From positions 1,060,018-1,124,017 of the forward strand of contig NZ_JACVPI010000001.1 in NCBI RefSeq assembly GCF_018881965.1: DNA of 64,000 nt, read 5' to 3'. Origin of the DNA: Polynucleobacter sp. JS-Polo-80-F4. GTDB taxonomy: Bacteria > Pseudomonadota > Gammaproteobacteria > Burkholderiales > Burkholderiaceae. The notes beneath the pieces are model-generated. The model did no database searches, was not told the DNA's origin, and worked only from the letters and a program-made list of their open reading frames with translations. Below are positions 12,481 to 21,489 of the stretch, in pieces (positions within the stretch are counted from its first letter, which is position 1; each line of letters starts with the position of its first letter). Both the position numbers and the translations under genes were made by a program.

Positions 12481-13125
12481 ATGACTTCTGCTAAAAAAGC
12501 ACCCCCTGCTTCAGAACGAGCTTCTGTGTCAGAGTCATCAATTTCCTTTTCCGCAGACCATCTTGCCAATCAGTTTTTAATCGCCATGCCAGGCATGGTT
12601 GACCCCAACTTTGCTGGTTCCGTCATTTATCTCTTTGAGCATACTGAGAGAGGTGCAATGGGCTTGGTAGTGAATCGACCCACTGAGGTTGATTTAAAAA
12701 CCCTCTTTGACAAGATTGAATTGAAATTGGAGATTGCTCCATTATTAAATCAGCCCGTATATTTTGGTGGACCAGTTCAGATTGAGCGCGGCTTTGTTTT
12801 GCATGCCTCTGATTCGCTGAGTCCCTATAGCTCTTCTCTTGTCATACCAGGTGGTCTGACAATGACCACTTCAAAGGATGTTCTTGAGGCCGTAGCTGCA
12901 GGCAAAGGGCCGCAACATTTTTTAATGACTTTGGGTTATGCAGGTTGGAGTGCTGGTCAGCTTGAGGAGGAAATCACTCTCAATGGTTGGATGAATGTTC
13001 CACTAGCACGCGAGCAAATGATTGAGATTATTTTTAATACCCCATCGAGTCAGCGTTACGAGAGGGTGGTGGGTCACCTAGGATTTAATTTATCGGATTT
13101 ATCTGGTGAGGCTGGGCATGCCTAA
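12481..13125 (+). CDS. YqgE/AlgH family protein
   Basis: A 214-residue UPF0301 protein. The core begins with NQFLIAMPGMVDPNFAGSVIYLFEH and continues with GAMGLVVNRP and VYFGGPVQIERGFVLH, all standard for the family. About 25 poorly conserved residues precede the core, so the true start could be internal, but no better ATG is evident. The gene overlaps the start of ruvX, the usual yqgE-ruvX (yqgF) pairing in proteobacteria. The biochemical role of the family is unresolved. Confidence 0.93.
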   Translation: MTSAKKAPPASERASVSESSISFSADHLANQFLIAMPGMVDPNFAGSVIYLFEHTERGAMGLVVNRPTEVDLKTLFDKIELKLEIAPLLNQPVYFGGPVQIERGFVLHASDSLSPYSSSLVIPGGLTMTTSKDVLEAVAAGKGPQHFLMTLGYAGWSAGQLEEEITLNGWMNVPLAREQMIEIIFNTPSSQRYERVVGHLGFNLSDLSGEAGHA

Positions 13126-13531
13126 GGCATTGACCATATTGTCTTTTGACTATGGAACTCGCAGAGTAGGTGTAGCGGTTGGAAACTCGATATCTAAGTC
13201 GGGTCAAGCTTTAAAGACGATTGCTGTGTCAAGTAGCGACGCTCTTTTTCAGGAGATTGAGTCCTTATTAAAGGAGTGGCAGCCAGACCAATTGGTAGTT
13301 GGAAAACCAACCCATCCAGATGGCACGCCCCATGAGATGACGTCTAAAGCAACTCGCTTTGGCAACCAGCTACATGGACGCTTTCATTTACCGGTTGTTT
13401 GGGTAGATGAGCGCTATACCTCAGCTGTTTTAGAGGGGGATCCAGAGATGTACGACAATCTAGATGCCCATTCCGCTGTTTTGATTTTGGAGCAGTTTTT
13501 TGCAGAGCAAAGCGCGAAGTCTTTAAATTAA
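13118..13531 (+). CDS. ruvX: Holliday junction resolvase-like RuvX (YqgF), pre-16S rRNA nuclease
   Basis: RNase H-fold protein implicated in maturation of the 16S rRNA 5' end. The core shows LSFDYGTRRVGVAVGN near the start, VVGKPTHPDGTPHEMT in the middle and VVWVDERYTSAVLE later, including the acidic catalytic residues. The open frame extends upstream to a GTG at 13106, but the ATG at 13118 gives the usual family N-terminus and a 137-residue protein of normal length. It overlaps the end of yqgE by 8 bases, implying translational coupling. Confidence 0.95.
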   Translation: MPKALTILSFDYGTRRVGVAVGNSISKSGQALKTIAVSSSDALFQEIESLLKEWQPDQLVVGKPTHPDGTPHEMTSKATRFGNQLHGRFHLPVVWVDERYTSAVLEGDPEMYDNLDAHSAVLILEQFFAEQSAKSLN

Positions 13532-13575
13532 AAATAGTTACCAAAATAGAATTGATATAAGCACCGGACCAAAGA

Positions 13576-14076
13576 ATGAACGCTGAACAGTTATACGGAA
13601 AATTACTAGAGAATCTGCGCAAGAGAAAACAAGAGGGCGCTTTTGAGCTTGCAGGTCTGGCTATGGGAGGCGCTTGGATTGCTGAGCGTTTGGCTCACGA
13701 TTTAGGGCTTCCACACTTTGGCGTAATTAATGTGGCCTTTCATCGGGATGATTATGCAGAAAAGGGTATGACAGCTCTACGGACTGCCAGTACGATGACT
13801 ACCCATTTGCCGTTTGATGTAAACGGCGCCAATGTGATTTTGATTGACGATGTTTTGTTAACCGGTAGAACTGTCCGTGCAGCATTGAATGAGCTATTTG
13901 ATTTTGGCAGGCCAGCACAGGTGGAGTTGATGGTTTTGGCTGATCGCGGAAATCGCGAGCTGCCAGTTGCCGCTAATTTTGTGGGCGAACAGATAGAAGT
14001 TCCAGAGAATCAAATTCTGGTTTTAGAGAAAGATACCGCTGGCAAGTTCAGCTTTCAGATAGAGGAGCGTGAATAA
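13576..14076 (+). CDS. pyrR: PyrR, bifunctional pyr operon regulator/uracil phosphoribosyltransferase
   Basis: A 166-residue type I phosphoribosyltransferase. The PRPP-binding motif [18 protein letters not shown] lies at about residues 93-110. PyrR proteins bind pyr mRNA or act as a uracil phosphoribosyltransferase; which function applies here cannot be told. Its stop codon overlaps the pyrB start by one base (TAATG), so the two are translationally coupled. I saw no clear PyrR-type attenuator in the 44 bases between ruvX and this gene. Confidence 0.93.
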   Translation: MNAEQLYGKLLENLRKRKQEGAFELAGLAMGGAWIAERLAHDLGLPHFGVINVAFHRDDYAEKGMTALRTASTMTTHLPFDVNGANVILIDDVLLTGRTVRAALNELFDFGRPAQVELMVLADRGNRELPVAANFVGEQIEVPENQILVLEKDTAGKFSFQIEERE

Positions 14077-15035
14077 TGAGTCAGCTAGTCAATCAATTTA
14101 ATTCCGCTGGCGAGTTAACACATCTTCTAACGCTTGAAGGTTTGCCTAAAGAGCAGATTCTCCATATTTTGGATACTGCGCAGCAGTTTGTGAGCGTGAC
14201 TGATCCTGCACGTGAAGTAAAAAAAGTGCCACTGCTCAGGGGTAAAAGTGTCTTCAACCTCTTTTTTGAAAACTCCACTCGAACCAGAACAACTTTTGAG
14301 ATTGCTGCAAAACGTTTATCTGCGGATGTGATTAATTTAGATATTTCCACATCATCTACCGCTAAGGGCGAGAGCCTCCTCGATACGATTGATAACTTAG
14401 TGGCAATGCAGGCAGACATATTTGTTGTGCGACATGGTGTTTCTAAAGCCCCTATTGAGATTGCAAACCACGTACCAGCGCATGTACACGTTGTGAATGC
14501 TGGTGATGGTAGCCATCAGCATCCAACCCAAGGTTTGTTGGATATGTATACGATGCGCCACTTTAAGCAAAATTTCAAAGGCCTAAAGGTTGCAATTGTG
14601 GGTGACATTGTGCACAGCCGTGTAGCCAAATCTAATATTCATGCGCTGACCACATTAGGCTGCGAAGATATACGTGCCATTGGTCCAGAAAGTTTGCTTC
14701 CAAGTAATTTAGATATGCTGGGTGTGAAGGTATTCCATAGCATGGAAGAGGGTCTAAAAGATGTTGATGTCGTGATGACATTGCGTATCCAAAAGGAGCG
14801 CATGGAAGCTGGGCAAGTGCCTGAAGGCGATGCATTCTTTAAGCAATATGGTTTAACGCCTACACGTTTAGCCTTAGCGAAGTCTGATGCGATTGTCATG
14901 CACCCTGGTCCCATGAATCGTGGTGTGGAGATTGATTCAATTGTGGCTGATGGTCCGCAATCTGTCATTCTGAATCAAGTCACCTTTGGAATCGCCGTGC
15001 GCATGGCTGTGATGTCTATAGTTGCTGGTAACTAA
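14076..15035 (+). CDS. pyrB: Aspartate carbamoyltransferase catalytic subunit
   Basis: First committed step of pyrimidine synthesis: carbamoyl phosphate plus aspartate to carbamoyl aspartate. The carbamoyl-phosphate-binding motif [11 protein letters not shown] starts at about residue 65, and [12 protein letters not shown] and [11 protein letters not shown] are in their usual places. Length is 319 residues. The next gene is a glycosyltransferase. A pyrC or pyrX-type dihydroorotase often follows pyrB in betaproteobacteria but is absent here. Confidence 0.97.
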   Translation: MSQLVNQFNSAGELTHLLTLEGLPKEQILHILDTAQQFVSVTDPAREVKKVPLLRGKSVFNLFFENSTRTRTTFEIAAKRLSADVINLDISTSSTAKGESLLDTIDNLVAMQADIFVVRHGVSKAPIEIANHVPAHVHVVNAGDGSHQHPTQGLLDMYTMRHFKQNFKGLKVAIVGDIVHSRVAKSNIHALTTLGCEDIRAIGPESLLPSNLDMLGVKVFHSMEEGLKDVDVVMTLRIQKERMEAGQVPEGDAFFKQYGLTPTRLALAKSDAIVMHPGPMNRGVEIDSIVADGPQSVILNQVTFGIAVRMAVMSIVAGN

Positions 15036-15045
15036 GATCATCAGC

Positions 15046-16377
15046 ATGCAGTCTAAAAAACGCTGGTTGATTCTGTCGCATGGCTTCAATATGGATGGCC
15101 GTGCCTCAAGTCAAACGATTACCGACAAGATGCCTTATTTTCTTGAAGCAGGTATTGAGCCGACTGTCTTTAGCGCTATCACCGGAATTAAAGATCGACG
15201 ATTTCCTCATCGCCAATTCCTAGCTTGGGGCCCAGCAGCATTCCGGTTTGATTTTCGTCATTGGATTGCAAACCAATATGGCAGAGGACTCTTTTATAAG
15301 GTTTCAACCGGCATCGTTTCTTTGCTGCTTGCCCCCTTGATTGCCTTGGAAAAGTTTTTTCTTGGCTACTCTAGTCAATGGTCATGGGCGATGCCTGCAT
15401 TTACGCATGGGTACAAATTAATCCGCGATGGCAAGATCGATTTGGTGTATTCCACTGGTGGGGCATGGTCTGCCCATTTAGCGGGGCTTTGGCTTAAGAA
15501 GGTCACAGGAGTTAAATGGATTGTTGAAATCCACGACCCATTAGTTATTCGCAAAAGTGCCGTTGATATAGGGCTTGAAAGGCCTAAAAATCGAGATGCG
15601 GGCTTTCGTCATTATTTAGAAAAGCAAATTATTAAGCATGCAGATTTTGCCTGGTGGTTTACTGATGGAGCTTTGCATTATGCGAAGACTCGTAATACAA
15701 ACCTCAATACAGCAGGAAATGCACAAGGCTTTAGGGTGTTACCTGGTGCTGAGCCCCCTGGCGGACTGATTGCTGCTAAATCTCATCTCTATACCAATAC
15801 TTTAAATTTATCCCATTCGGGTTCATTGGCAAAAGATCGTTCGCTTTCTACAATCTTGAATGCACTACATTCGTTGTTTAAAAAATATCCCCAAGCACGA
15901 GAAAAGATTCGCGTTCATGCATATGGCGCCCCCTTAGATGAGCTAACGATTCATGCCATCAAGCATTATGGCTATCAAGATGTATTAATAGCGCATGGGA
16001 GGCTGGAAAAGGATCCTGTTACAGGAAAATCAGGGCGCGAACGAGTAGTTGAGAAAATGCAAGAGGCAGACGTTTTGATTTTGTTACATGGAAATGATGA
16101 GTGGTGCGCGGAATATATCCCTTCAAAGTTTTATGAATATCTTTGGACTGGTCGTCCAATATGGGGTATCACTCATCGTAATCCGCAGCTAGATGAAATG
16201 TTGTCAGAACGAGGCGCTTACCTGAGCCAAGAGGGTGATAGTGCCGGCATTGATATGGCTATTGAAAGAATTTGGTTGGACTGGAATGAGCGTAAGCTGA
16301 TTGACCCTCAATGGCATCCTTTGGGGGTTGATCAAGCTGTTGCACAGATTCTGTCTAAAATTGAAGATAAACAATAG
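15046..16377 (+). CDS. Glycosyltransferase, GT4-like
   Basis: Predicted retaining glycosyltransferase of the GT-B fold for surface polysaccharide assembly. The N-terminal half begins LILSHGFNMDGRASSQTI; the C-terminal half contains LSHSGSLAKDRSLSTIL (around the donor-domain start) and the acidic YIPSKFYEYLWTGRPIWGI motif that contacts the nucleotide sugar in GT4-like enzymes. The open frame reaches a TTG at 15022 inside pyrB, but the ATG at 15046 is more plausible and gives 443 residues. It is the first gene of the polysaccharide locus; donor and acceptor are unknown. Confidence 0.82.
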   Translation: MQSKKRWLILSHGFNMDGRASSQTITDKMPYFLEAGIEPTVFSAITGIKDRRFPHRQFLAWGPAAFRFDFRHWIANQYGRGLFYKVSTGIVSLLLAPLIALEKFFLGYSSQWSWAMPAFTHGYKLIRDGKIDLVYSTGGAWSAHLAGLWLKKVTGVKWIVEIHDPLVIRKSAVDIGLERPKNRDAGFRHYLEKQIIKHADFAWWFTDGALHYAKTRNTNLNTAGNAQGFRVLPGAEPPGGLIAAKSHLYTNTLNLSHSGSLAKDRSLSTILNALHSLFKKYPQAREKIRVHAYGAPLDELTIHAIKHYGYQDVLIAHGRLEKDPVTGKSGRERVVEKMQEADVLILLHGNDEWCAEYIPSKFYEYLWTGRPIWGITHRNPQLDEMLSERGAYLSQEGDSAGIDMAIERIWLDWNERKLIDPQWHPLGVDQAVAQILSKIEDKQ

Positions 16378-16385
16378 GTAGCCCA

Positions 16386-17285
16386 TTGAAAGACTTTGTT
16401 CTCTACTGCAAGTCCTATCGCAACGACTTATTGCGCTTAAAAAGATTGCTGACTTCGATTCAGGAATTTAATTTAGATCGAATACCGTTTTATATATCGA
16501 CACCAAAATCTGACCACACTGCTTTGACTGAAATTCTTGGTGCAGATGGTTATATATGGGTGGCCGATGAAGATATCGTGGCTTCAAATCCAAGAGCCTC
16601 AATGCAAAAGTATGAGGCTATGCCGGGTGGTTTATCACAGGCAATTGTTAAGTCTGAATTTTGGAGGCTTGGATTAGCGCAAAACTACTTAAGTTTGGAC
16701 TCTGATTGTGTCTTTATTAGACCATTTCAAAAATCAGATTTTGTTTCTGAGGGCGGTGTGCCCTACACAGTGCTCCATCAAAATAAAGAATATTTTCAGT
16801 TGGCAAATAACCGAGGTCAAACCAAGGTAGTTGAAAACTTACGATCTGAGGCAAGAAGAGTGCAATCATTGTTTGGTAGGTCGGGCCCTGAATTTTATTG
16901 CGCACCCGCACCTTTTATTTGGTCCGCCAATGTTTGGGAGTCCCTCGATCGCGAGTACCTGCAGCCCAAGGGAATAACACTATGGGATATGGTGACTCCA
17001 GAGTATCCAGAAACCCTGATTTATGGCGAGACTCTATTGAAGTATCGCGCCATTCCATTGATTGCAATTGAGCCATTATTTAGGGTTTATCACTATGACT
17101 GGCAGTATTTTTTAATGCGACGCCTAGGTGAGACTGAAGCCAAAGCTGCAAAACATTACTTAGGCATTATTTATCAGTCCGCTTGGGAGGCTGAGTTAAA
17201 TTTTGGGTTGTCACAAAAATCACTGCCCTCACGTTTATTCAAGCGTGTTAAGCGATTTGGCCGTTATTTGCAAAGCTTTATCTAA
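16386..17285 (+). CDS. DUF6492-like putative glycosyltransferase
   Basis: A 299-residue protein whose start KDFVLYCKSYRNDLLRLKRLL and later FWRLGLAQNYLSLDSDCVFIRPF resemble the DUF6492 family, proteins with GT-A-like folds. The DSD at about residue 105 may be the metal and nucleotide-binding DxD. The frame begins with TTG at 16386, 8 bases after an AGGTAG stretch, and no downstream ATG would keep the conserved N-terminus. The stop overlaps the next start (TAATG). The transferred sugar is unknown. Confidence 0.72.
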   Translation: MKDFVLYCKSYRNDLLRLKRLLTSIQEFNLDRIPFYISTPKSDHTALTEILGADGYIWVADEDIVASNPRASMQKYEAMPGGLSQAIVKSEFWRLGLAQNYLSLDSDCVFIRPFQKSDFVSEGGVPYTVLHQNKEYFQLANNRGQTKVVENLRSEARRVQSLFGRSGPEFYCAPAPFIWSANVWESLDREYLQPKGITLWDMVTPEYPETLIYGETLLKYRAIPLIAIEPLFRVYHYDWQYFLMRRLGETEAKAAKHYLGIIYQSAWEAELNFGLSQKSLPSRLFKRVKRFGRYLQSFI

Positions 17286-18199
17286 TGAATCAGCCAGTCG
17301 TTAGCGTTTTAATGCCAGCATTTAATGCTGAGCAGTACATTGCTCAGGCGGTAGAAAGCATTTTGCAACAGAGCTTCTCTAATTTTGAATTAATTATTTT
17401 GAATGACGGCTCTACCGATAGAACCTCCCAAATTATTGGTGGGTTTAATGATCATCGTATTCGCGTAATTAATTTGGCTGAAAATCAAGGCTTGGTAAAT
17501 GCACGTAACCGCTTAGTAGAGGGTGCCAAGGGAAGGTATATTGCTTTTCTTGATGCAGATGATATCGCCATGCCTAGTCGACTTGAGGAGCAAGTTAATT
17601 ATTTGGATGGGGACGAGGCTGATCTTTGTGGGTCTGCTTATTACTCCCTGTATGAGGGTTTGGGAAGGACCAAATCCTCTAAAGAGCGCTATACGGACGC
17701 TGACATTAGAGCCTTGATTACTATTTCAAGCCCACTCTGTAATCCAACCGTGATGGGGAAGGCTGAGATATTTAAAAAATTTCCCTATCGCGTAGGGAAA
17801 GACTATGCTGAAGATTATTCTCTTTGGGTTGAGTTGGCTTTAGCAGGATATCGATTCGCCAACTTGAAAGCAAAACTCATTACCTACCGCATCCATGTCA
17901 AGCAAACTAGTCAGGTTCAGAACGCTGAAACGAATGCCATTTTTTCAAAGAGTCGAGAAGAATATTTATTGGGCCTTGGGATTTTGTCTAAGCTGAGTCC
18001 AAGACCCATGGGTTTTTCTGATCGGCTAAAAATTGCACTACCGTTTCTGATGCAGCTGAATCAGAAAATTAAGGGTATTTCTGTAGCGGCAAATTATGAA
18101 ATCTATGCTCGCTTTCAATATCGAGGTAATGGCCTGTTAACACCATTTACTAGGTTGGAACGCTTGCTAGTATCTGCGCTGGCTTCATTTAGAGCCTAG
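17285..18199 (+). CDS. Family 2 glycosyltransferase
   Basis: Inverting GT-A enzyme, probably cytoplasmic, for polysaccharide assembly. The N-terminus VSVLMPAFNAEQYIAQAVESIL is the classic GT2 nucleotide-binding start; NDGSTDRT follows at about residue 41 and the metal-binding DxD appears as FLDADD at about residues 90-95. The total of 304 residues is typical. It is translationally coupled to the previous gene and converges on the fucosyltransferase gene, with 6 bases between. Confidence 0.88.
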   Translation: MNQPVVSVLMPAFNAEQYIAQAVESILQQSFSNFELIILNDGSTDRTSQIIGGFNDHRIRVINLAENQGLVNARNRLVEGAKGRYIAFLDADDIAMPSRLEEQVNYLDGDEADLCGSAYYSLYEGLGRTKSSKERYTDADIRALITISSPLCNPTVMGKAEIFKKFPYRVGKDYAEDYSLWVELALAGYRFANLKAKLITYRIHVKQTSQVQNAETNAIFSKSREEYLLGLGILSKLSPRPMGFSDRLKIALPFLMQLNQKIKGISVAANYEIYARFQYRGNGLLTPFTRLERLLVSALASFRA

Positions 18200-18205
18200 T
18201 CACCC

Positions 18206-19090
18206 TTAAATTCTCTGCCAAGAGCTGGGTAATAAATCAGACCAATTAACGCTGGTATCAGTCGTCCACTGGCTTGGGCAGATCACAGAACCATTTGGAT
18301 TCTTGCTTAACCAGGCAGCCCACCAACTTAATGAACTATTGGCAATCAGATGATGTTGGCAATAAGTCATGAGCTCAAGCTCTTGAATAACAGCATCACC
18401 GCTACTTGTAGATTCTATGAATTTGCATTTATCTTGATAAGGCAGATTTTCTTTAGCCCATTGAAGATCATCTGAGAATACAAAGAATTGGGTATCAGGA
18501 TTTTTTTCTATAATAAATTGCATCCCATTTTGGTAATAATCTAGGCCAATAAACCCGTGTACCTTGGCCGCACTTGTTAAATTGACATAGTCACCTCGGC
18601 GGACATGCACCATAGCGGATTTACTAGTTTTGATCTGCTCTAAATAGTTTTGATAATGCTTATCGAGAGGATTTTTTGGGCTAATTTCTGTTTGTAGGAT
18701 TGACTTGATTGACTCAAAATATTTATAGGATTGCCAATACCCCATCAGATATAAATTTTGTCGCTTAAATGCGGGTGCTTTACCGAGTCGAGAGTCAAAT
18801 CGAAAAGGCGTTTGCTCTACAAAAATAAACGGATCAATTGGCCAAAATTTTTGGGCTAGGCGATAGAGCTTTTTTGGTCGTTTAATCGTCATCCCATAGG
18901 AAATGAACGAACCCTTAACATTCATTAAGGGCAACAAAAATGCTCGCGGTGTGACATCTTCGTAGGCCTTACTAAACCAACTTTGATCCAAAAGTAATGG
19001 ACTTTGCTGTTTGTGGGATAGGGCTCTGGCAGCGGCATATTGAAATAGCTGGTTGCCAAGACCGCCCTGTAGCTGTGCAATGATATTCAT
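18206..19090 (-). CDS. Alpha-1,2-fucosyltransferase (GT11)
   Basis: Predicted to transfer L-fucose from GDP-fucose in alpha-1,2 linkage. The family start AQLQGGLGNQLFQYAAARAL and the HVRRGDYV motif (residues 162-169), which is the GDP-fucose-binding HxRRxDY signature, are both present, as is the late SLSWWAAWL segment. Length 294 residues fits GT11. It is the only minus-strand gene inside an otherwise plus-strand polysaccharide locus. A complete GDP-L-fucose pathway is encoded at 57.7-61.4 kb. No Shine-Dalgarno sequence is obvious before the ATG. Confidence 0.92.
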   Translation of the reverse strand: MNIIAQLQGGLGNQLFQYAAARALSHKQQSPLLLDQSWFSKAYEDVTPRAFLLPLMNVKGSFISYGMTIKRPKKLYRLAQKFWPIDPFIFVEQTPFRFDSRLGKAPAFKRQNLYLMGYWQSYKYFESIKSILQTEISPKNPLDKHYQNYLEQIKTSKSAMVHVRRGDYVNLTSAAKVHGFIGLDYYQNGMQFIIEKNPDTQFFVFSDDLQWAKENLPYQDKCKFIESTSSGDAVIQELELMTYCQHHLIANSSLSWWAAWLSKNPNGSVICPSQWTTDTSVNWSDLLPSSWQRI

Positions 19091-19124
19091 AATTCTATAA
19101 TTAGAACATTAGATGAACTCAATT

Positions 19125-19133
19125 GGGGGGGGG
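19125..19133. repeat. Homopolymeric tract of nine G
   Basis: Nine consecutive G residues (C on the minus strand) in the 85-base region between the divergent fucosyltransferase and glycosyltransferase genes. It starts 34 bases upstream of the fucosyltransferase ATG. It also lies in the extended open frame of the downstream plus-strand gene, between an ATG at 19113 and the better start at 19176. Such tracts slip during replication in other species; whether it varies here is untested. Confidence 0.9.
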
Positions 19134-19175
19134 TCTTGTGCCTATACCATTTACGCATTGCATTTTGGAAAGAAT

Positions 19176-20393
19176 ATGACCCTTCAGTATCTGCAGAAAC
19201 TAGCCCAAAAGAGGATCATCAAGCTTAAGCGCTCTTTTGAAAAGCATCAATTTAACTACGTATTTAATTCAAAAACCCTGTTATCCCATGACATGGTTCT
19301 TGCAGAAGCCGAGGCTGGGCTACTTCATCAAGCCACTCATGAAAATCATGAGTTATGCCTCAGTTCTTCTGATCCAGTAGTGCGTCAAGGTACTCGTTTG
19401 AAAATAGACTTGGAAGCCCAAATGAAAGACTCCTGCATTGGCAGCCCTGAGCGTATTTTGATTCAGGTGCCTGATGCTCGATTTTCACCCGCCGGCTTCT
19501 CTCTTTTTTCTAATTTAATCGAAAGCTTGAATTACATCGGGGTGGATGCAAGAGTCTTGGATTGGAATGAAGATATTCGAGGCGCTCTAGAAATATTCAA
19601 ACCTTCTATTTTGCTCTCTAGTGATAATCCCGAGTATCTCAAAAGAATTGACTGGGATAGCGTGAATCAATATAAAATGCACTCGAGACTGTATGTTGGC
19701 CTTAGCGCAGCCCTAGAGGAGTATGAGAGTACCCCTCTACTGCCACGACTGGCTTGGGCTAAACAGCATCGAATTGATTTTTACTATAGCTATCGTGATG
19801 AAGATTACGTTCGCAGTCGCTTAGAGTACCAACCATTTTTTGATGCTGGCTTTCAAATCATCTTCATTCCTTTTGGGGCGAACATCCTTCATTACTATCC
19901 AGTTGCTGGGTTTCAGAGGGACCTCAATTATGTCTTGATGGCTTCTCGCAAGCGTGAGCATATTCAATATCTAAAAAATATTATGAATGAGTATTCTGGA
20001 TTTCTAGATGGTCCTGGCTGGAAGCAGGTGAAGAGTTTCTCATTTAAACGCGAGCGTGATCGGTATATTTATGCACGTGCTAAAGTTGGCCTAAATGTGC
20101 ATTTACCAGAACAAACAAGCTGGGCGTGTGAGCTCAACGAGCGTACCTATCAGTTAGCTGCCTGTGGTGTGCCACAGTTAATTGATCATCCGATACTCTT
20201 AAACAAGATATTTGGACGCGAATCTTTCTTTATTGCAGGATCACCAAAAGATTATGAAGAGATGTTTAGAGAACTAATCGCTCATCCTCAATTAGGCACT
20301 GATAAAGCCCTGCATGCCCAAAAAGAGGTTTTTGCCGCCCACACCACTTTACATAGGGCTAAGTCATTGATCGATCAGTTAAAATTACTTTAA
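19176..20393 (+). CDS. Putative glycosyltransferase, GT-B type
   Basis: A 405-residue protein without a sure family. Its C-terminal part has the layout of a GT-B donor domain: NVHLPEQTSWACELNERTYQLAACGVPQLIDHP resembles the glycosyltransferase family that ends with a CgeB-like domain. I chose ATG 19176 because a good ribosome site (TTTTGGAAAGA) precedes it; the frame can be extended to an ATG at 19113, which would place the nine-G tract inside the coding sequence. It lies upstream of rmlB and probably belongs to the polysaccharide locus. Confidence 0.65.
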   Translation: MTLQYLQKLAQKRIIKLKRSFEKHQFNYVFNSKTLLSHDMVLAEAEAGLLHQATHENHELCLSSSDPVVRQGTRLKIDLEAQMKDSCIGSPERILIQVPDARFSPAGFSLFSNLIESLNYIGVDARVLDWNEDIRGALEIFKPSILLSSDNPEYLKRIDWDSVNQYKMHSRLYVGLSAALEEYESTPLLPRLAWAKQHRIDFYYSYRDEDYVRSRLEYQPFFDAGFQIIFIPFGANILHYYPVAGFQRDLNYVLMASRKREHIQYLKNIMNEYSGFLDGPGWKQVKSFSFKRERDRYIYARAKVGLNVHLPEQTSWACELNERTYQLAACGVPQLIDHPILLNKIFGRESFFIAGSPKDYEEMFRELIAHPQLGTDKALHAQKEVFAAHTTLHRAKSLIDQLKLL

Positions 20394-20428
20394 TAAATTT
20401 TCCAAATAACTGATTTATAAGGTAAAAA

Positions 20429-21487
20429 ATGATTCTAGTTACTGGTGGTGCCGGTTTTATTGGCGGTAATTTCGTTCTAGACTGGCTTAAAGTGCCTGCT
20501 AATGAGGCCATTATTAATCTCGATAAATTGACGTATGCCGGTAATTTGGCCACGCTGGCATCCTTGAAAGATGATTTGCGCCATGTATTTGTTCATGGTG
20601 ATATTGGCGACAAAGAGTTGGTTACCAAGTTGTTGAAAGAATATCAGCCGCGCGCCATTATTAACTTTGCTGCCGAAAGTCATGTGGACCGCTCTATTCA
20701 TGGGCCCGCAGATTTTATCGAGACCAATATCGTTGGCACATTTAATTTGCTAGAGTGTGCTCGTGAGTACTGGAATGTTCTTGAAGGAGATGCTAAAGAA
20801 AAGTTCCGTTTTCATCATGTCTCTACGGATGAAGTCTATGGCTCTTTATCTGCATCCGATCCGGCGTTTACGGAAAAAAAATCATATGAACCAAATAGCC
20901 CTTACTCTGCGTCTAAGGCAGCCTCCGATCATTTGGTGCGCGCTTGGTTTCATACCTATGGGTTCCCAGTGATCACCACCAATTGCTCTAATAACTACGG
21001 CCCGTATCATTTCCCAGAAAAATTAATTCCTTTGGTGATATTAAATGCGCTAAATAGCAAGCCATTACCTATTTATGGCGATGGCCAACAGATTCGCGAT
21101 TGGTTATATGTTGGTGATCACTGCTCAGCAATTCGTGAAGTGTTGGCTAATGGTAAATTAGGCGAGACTTACAACATCGGTGGTTGGAATGAAAAGGCCA
21201 ATATCGATGTGGTGAAAACTATTTGCGCTATCTTGGATGAGCTCAAGCCGCGTGCAGATGGCAAGCCCTATGTTGATCAAATAACCTACGTAAAAGACCG
21301 TCCAGGCCATGATCGCCGTTATGCAATTGATGCCAGTAAGGTAGAGCGCGAATTAGGCTGGAAGCCAGCCGAGACCTTTGATACAGGTATTCGAAAGACT
21401 GTCCAATGGTATCTGGATAACCCTGCTTGGATTGATGGTGTGGTGAGCGGGTCTTATCGTGACTGGTTGCAAAAACAATACAACTAA
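20429..21487 (+). CDS. rfbB: dTDP-glucose 4,6-dehydratase
   Basis: Second step of dTDP-L-rhamnose synthesis, making dTDP-4-keto-6-deoxyglucose. This extended SDR has the NAD-binding [11 protein letters not shown] motif at the start, the STDEVYG segment and the catalytic YSASK (Y-x3-K). The 352-residue length is standard. It begins the rmlB-rmlD-rmlA-rmlC block, whose genes are 2, 40 and -4 bases apart. Confidence 0.98.
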   Translation: MILVTGGAGFIGGNFVLDWLKVPANEAIINLDKLTYAGNLATLASLKDDLRHVFVHGDIGDKELVTKLLKEYQPRAIINFAAESHVDRSIHGPADFIETNIVGTFNLLECAREYWNVLEGDAKEKFRFHHVSTDEVYGSLSASDPAFTEKKSYEPNSPYSASKAASDHLVRAWFHTYGFPVITTNCSNNYGPYHFPEKLIPLVILNALNSKPLPIYGDGQQIRDWLYVGDHCSAIREVLANGKLGETYNIGGWNEKANIDVVKTICAILDELKPRADGKPYVDQITYVKDRPGHDRRYAIDASKVERELGWKPAETFDTGIRKTVQWYLDNPAWIDGVVSGSYRDWLQKQYN

Positions 21488-21489
21488 CT

